DNA of 45,153 bases from NCBI GenBank assembly GCA_029821195.1, contig JALGTU010000004.1:1-45153 (forward strand), read 5' to 3'. The DNA comes from Candidatus Zipacnadia bacterium. GTDB lineage: Bacteria > Armatimonadota > Zipacnadia > Zipacnadales > Zipacnadaceae. The notes below the pieces were generated by a model that was given only the letters and a program-made list of their open reading frames with translations, was not told the origin of the DNA and did not search any database. Both the position numbers and the translations under genes were made by a program. How positions within the stretch are numbered: the stretch's first letter is position 1; each line of letters begins with the position of its first letter. Shown here in pieces: positions 45,084 through 45,153 of this stretch.

Positions 45084-45153
45084 CGGTGCTAGTCCTCATA
45101 GTCCAGCATCTGTGCGGATAGTTGCTGCCAGTTATGTTAGCACAAGGGCGCTG

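Noticed and set aside
1-45153. CRISPR arrays, rRNA, tRNA, transposase or phage genes
   Set aside because: No regularly spaced direct repeats, rRNA-like blocks, tRNA cloverleafs or transposase/phage protein motifs were seen by eye

Overview
A 45 kb GC-rich bacterial chromosomal window with about 32 supported protein-coding genes. No rRNA, tRNA, CRISPR array or transposase gene was seen. The pseudopilins ([28 protein letters not shown]..., C-terminal DGHA) suggest an Armatimonadota-like lineage; this is inference only. Housekeeping genes: prfB, leuS, comEA-like, rluB/rsuA family, thiD, gmhB-like, lpdA, pheA, pilT-like. Accessory content: a run of HEAT-repeat proteins, six prepilin-like proteins, sugar-related oxidoreductases, isomerase and glycosidases, and paired CNNM/CorC proteins. 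Strongest non-routine signals: (1) two ~222 bp MITE-like elements with ~18 bp terminal inverted repeats and TA flanks, each starting inside the stop codon of the upstream gene, with conserved ends and a diverged centre; (2) a tandemly duplicated transcription unit (promoter, leader, pilin A, pilin B, terminator) whose leaders share a CAGGGAGGTGRTRACC motif at conserved spacing; (3) dispersed short hairpin families in intergenic DNA with compensatory stem changes; (4) a +1 programmed frameshift site in prfB missed by the ORF track; (5) an 11 bp perfect inverted repeat overlapping the -10 of a pseudopilin promoter divergent from pilT. Everything was read by eye; no searches or folding were run.
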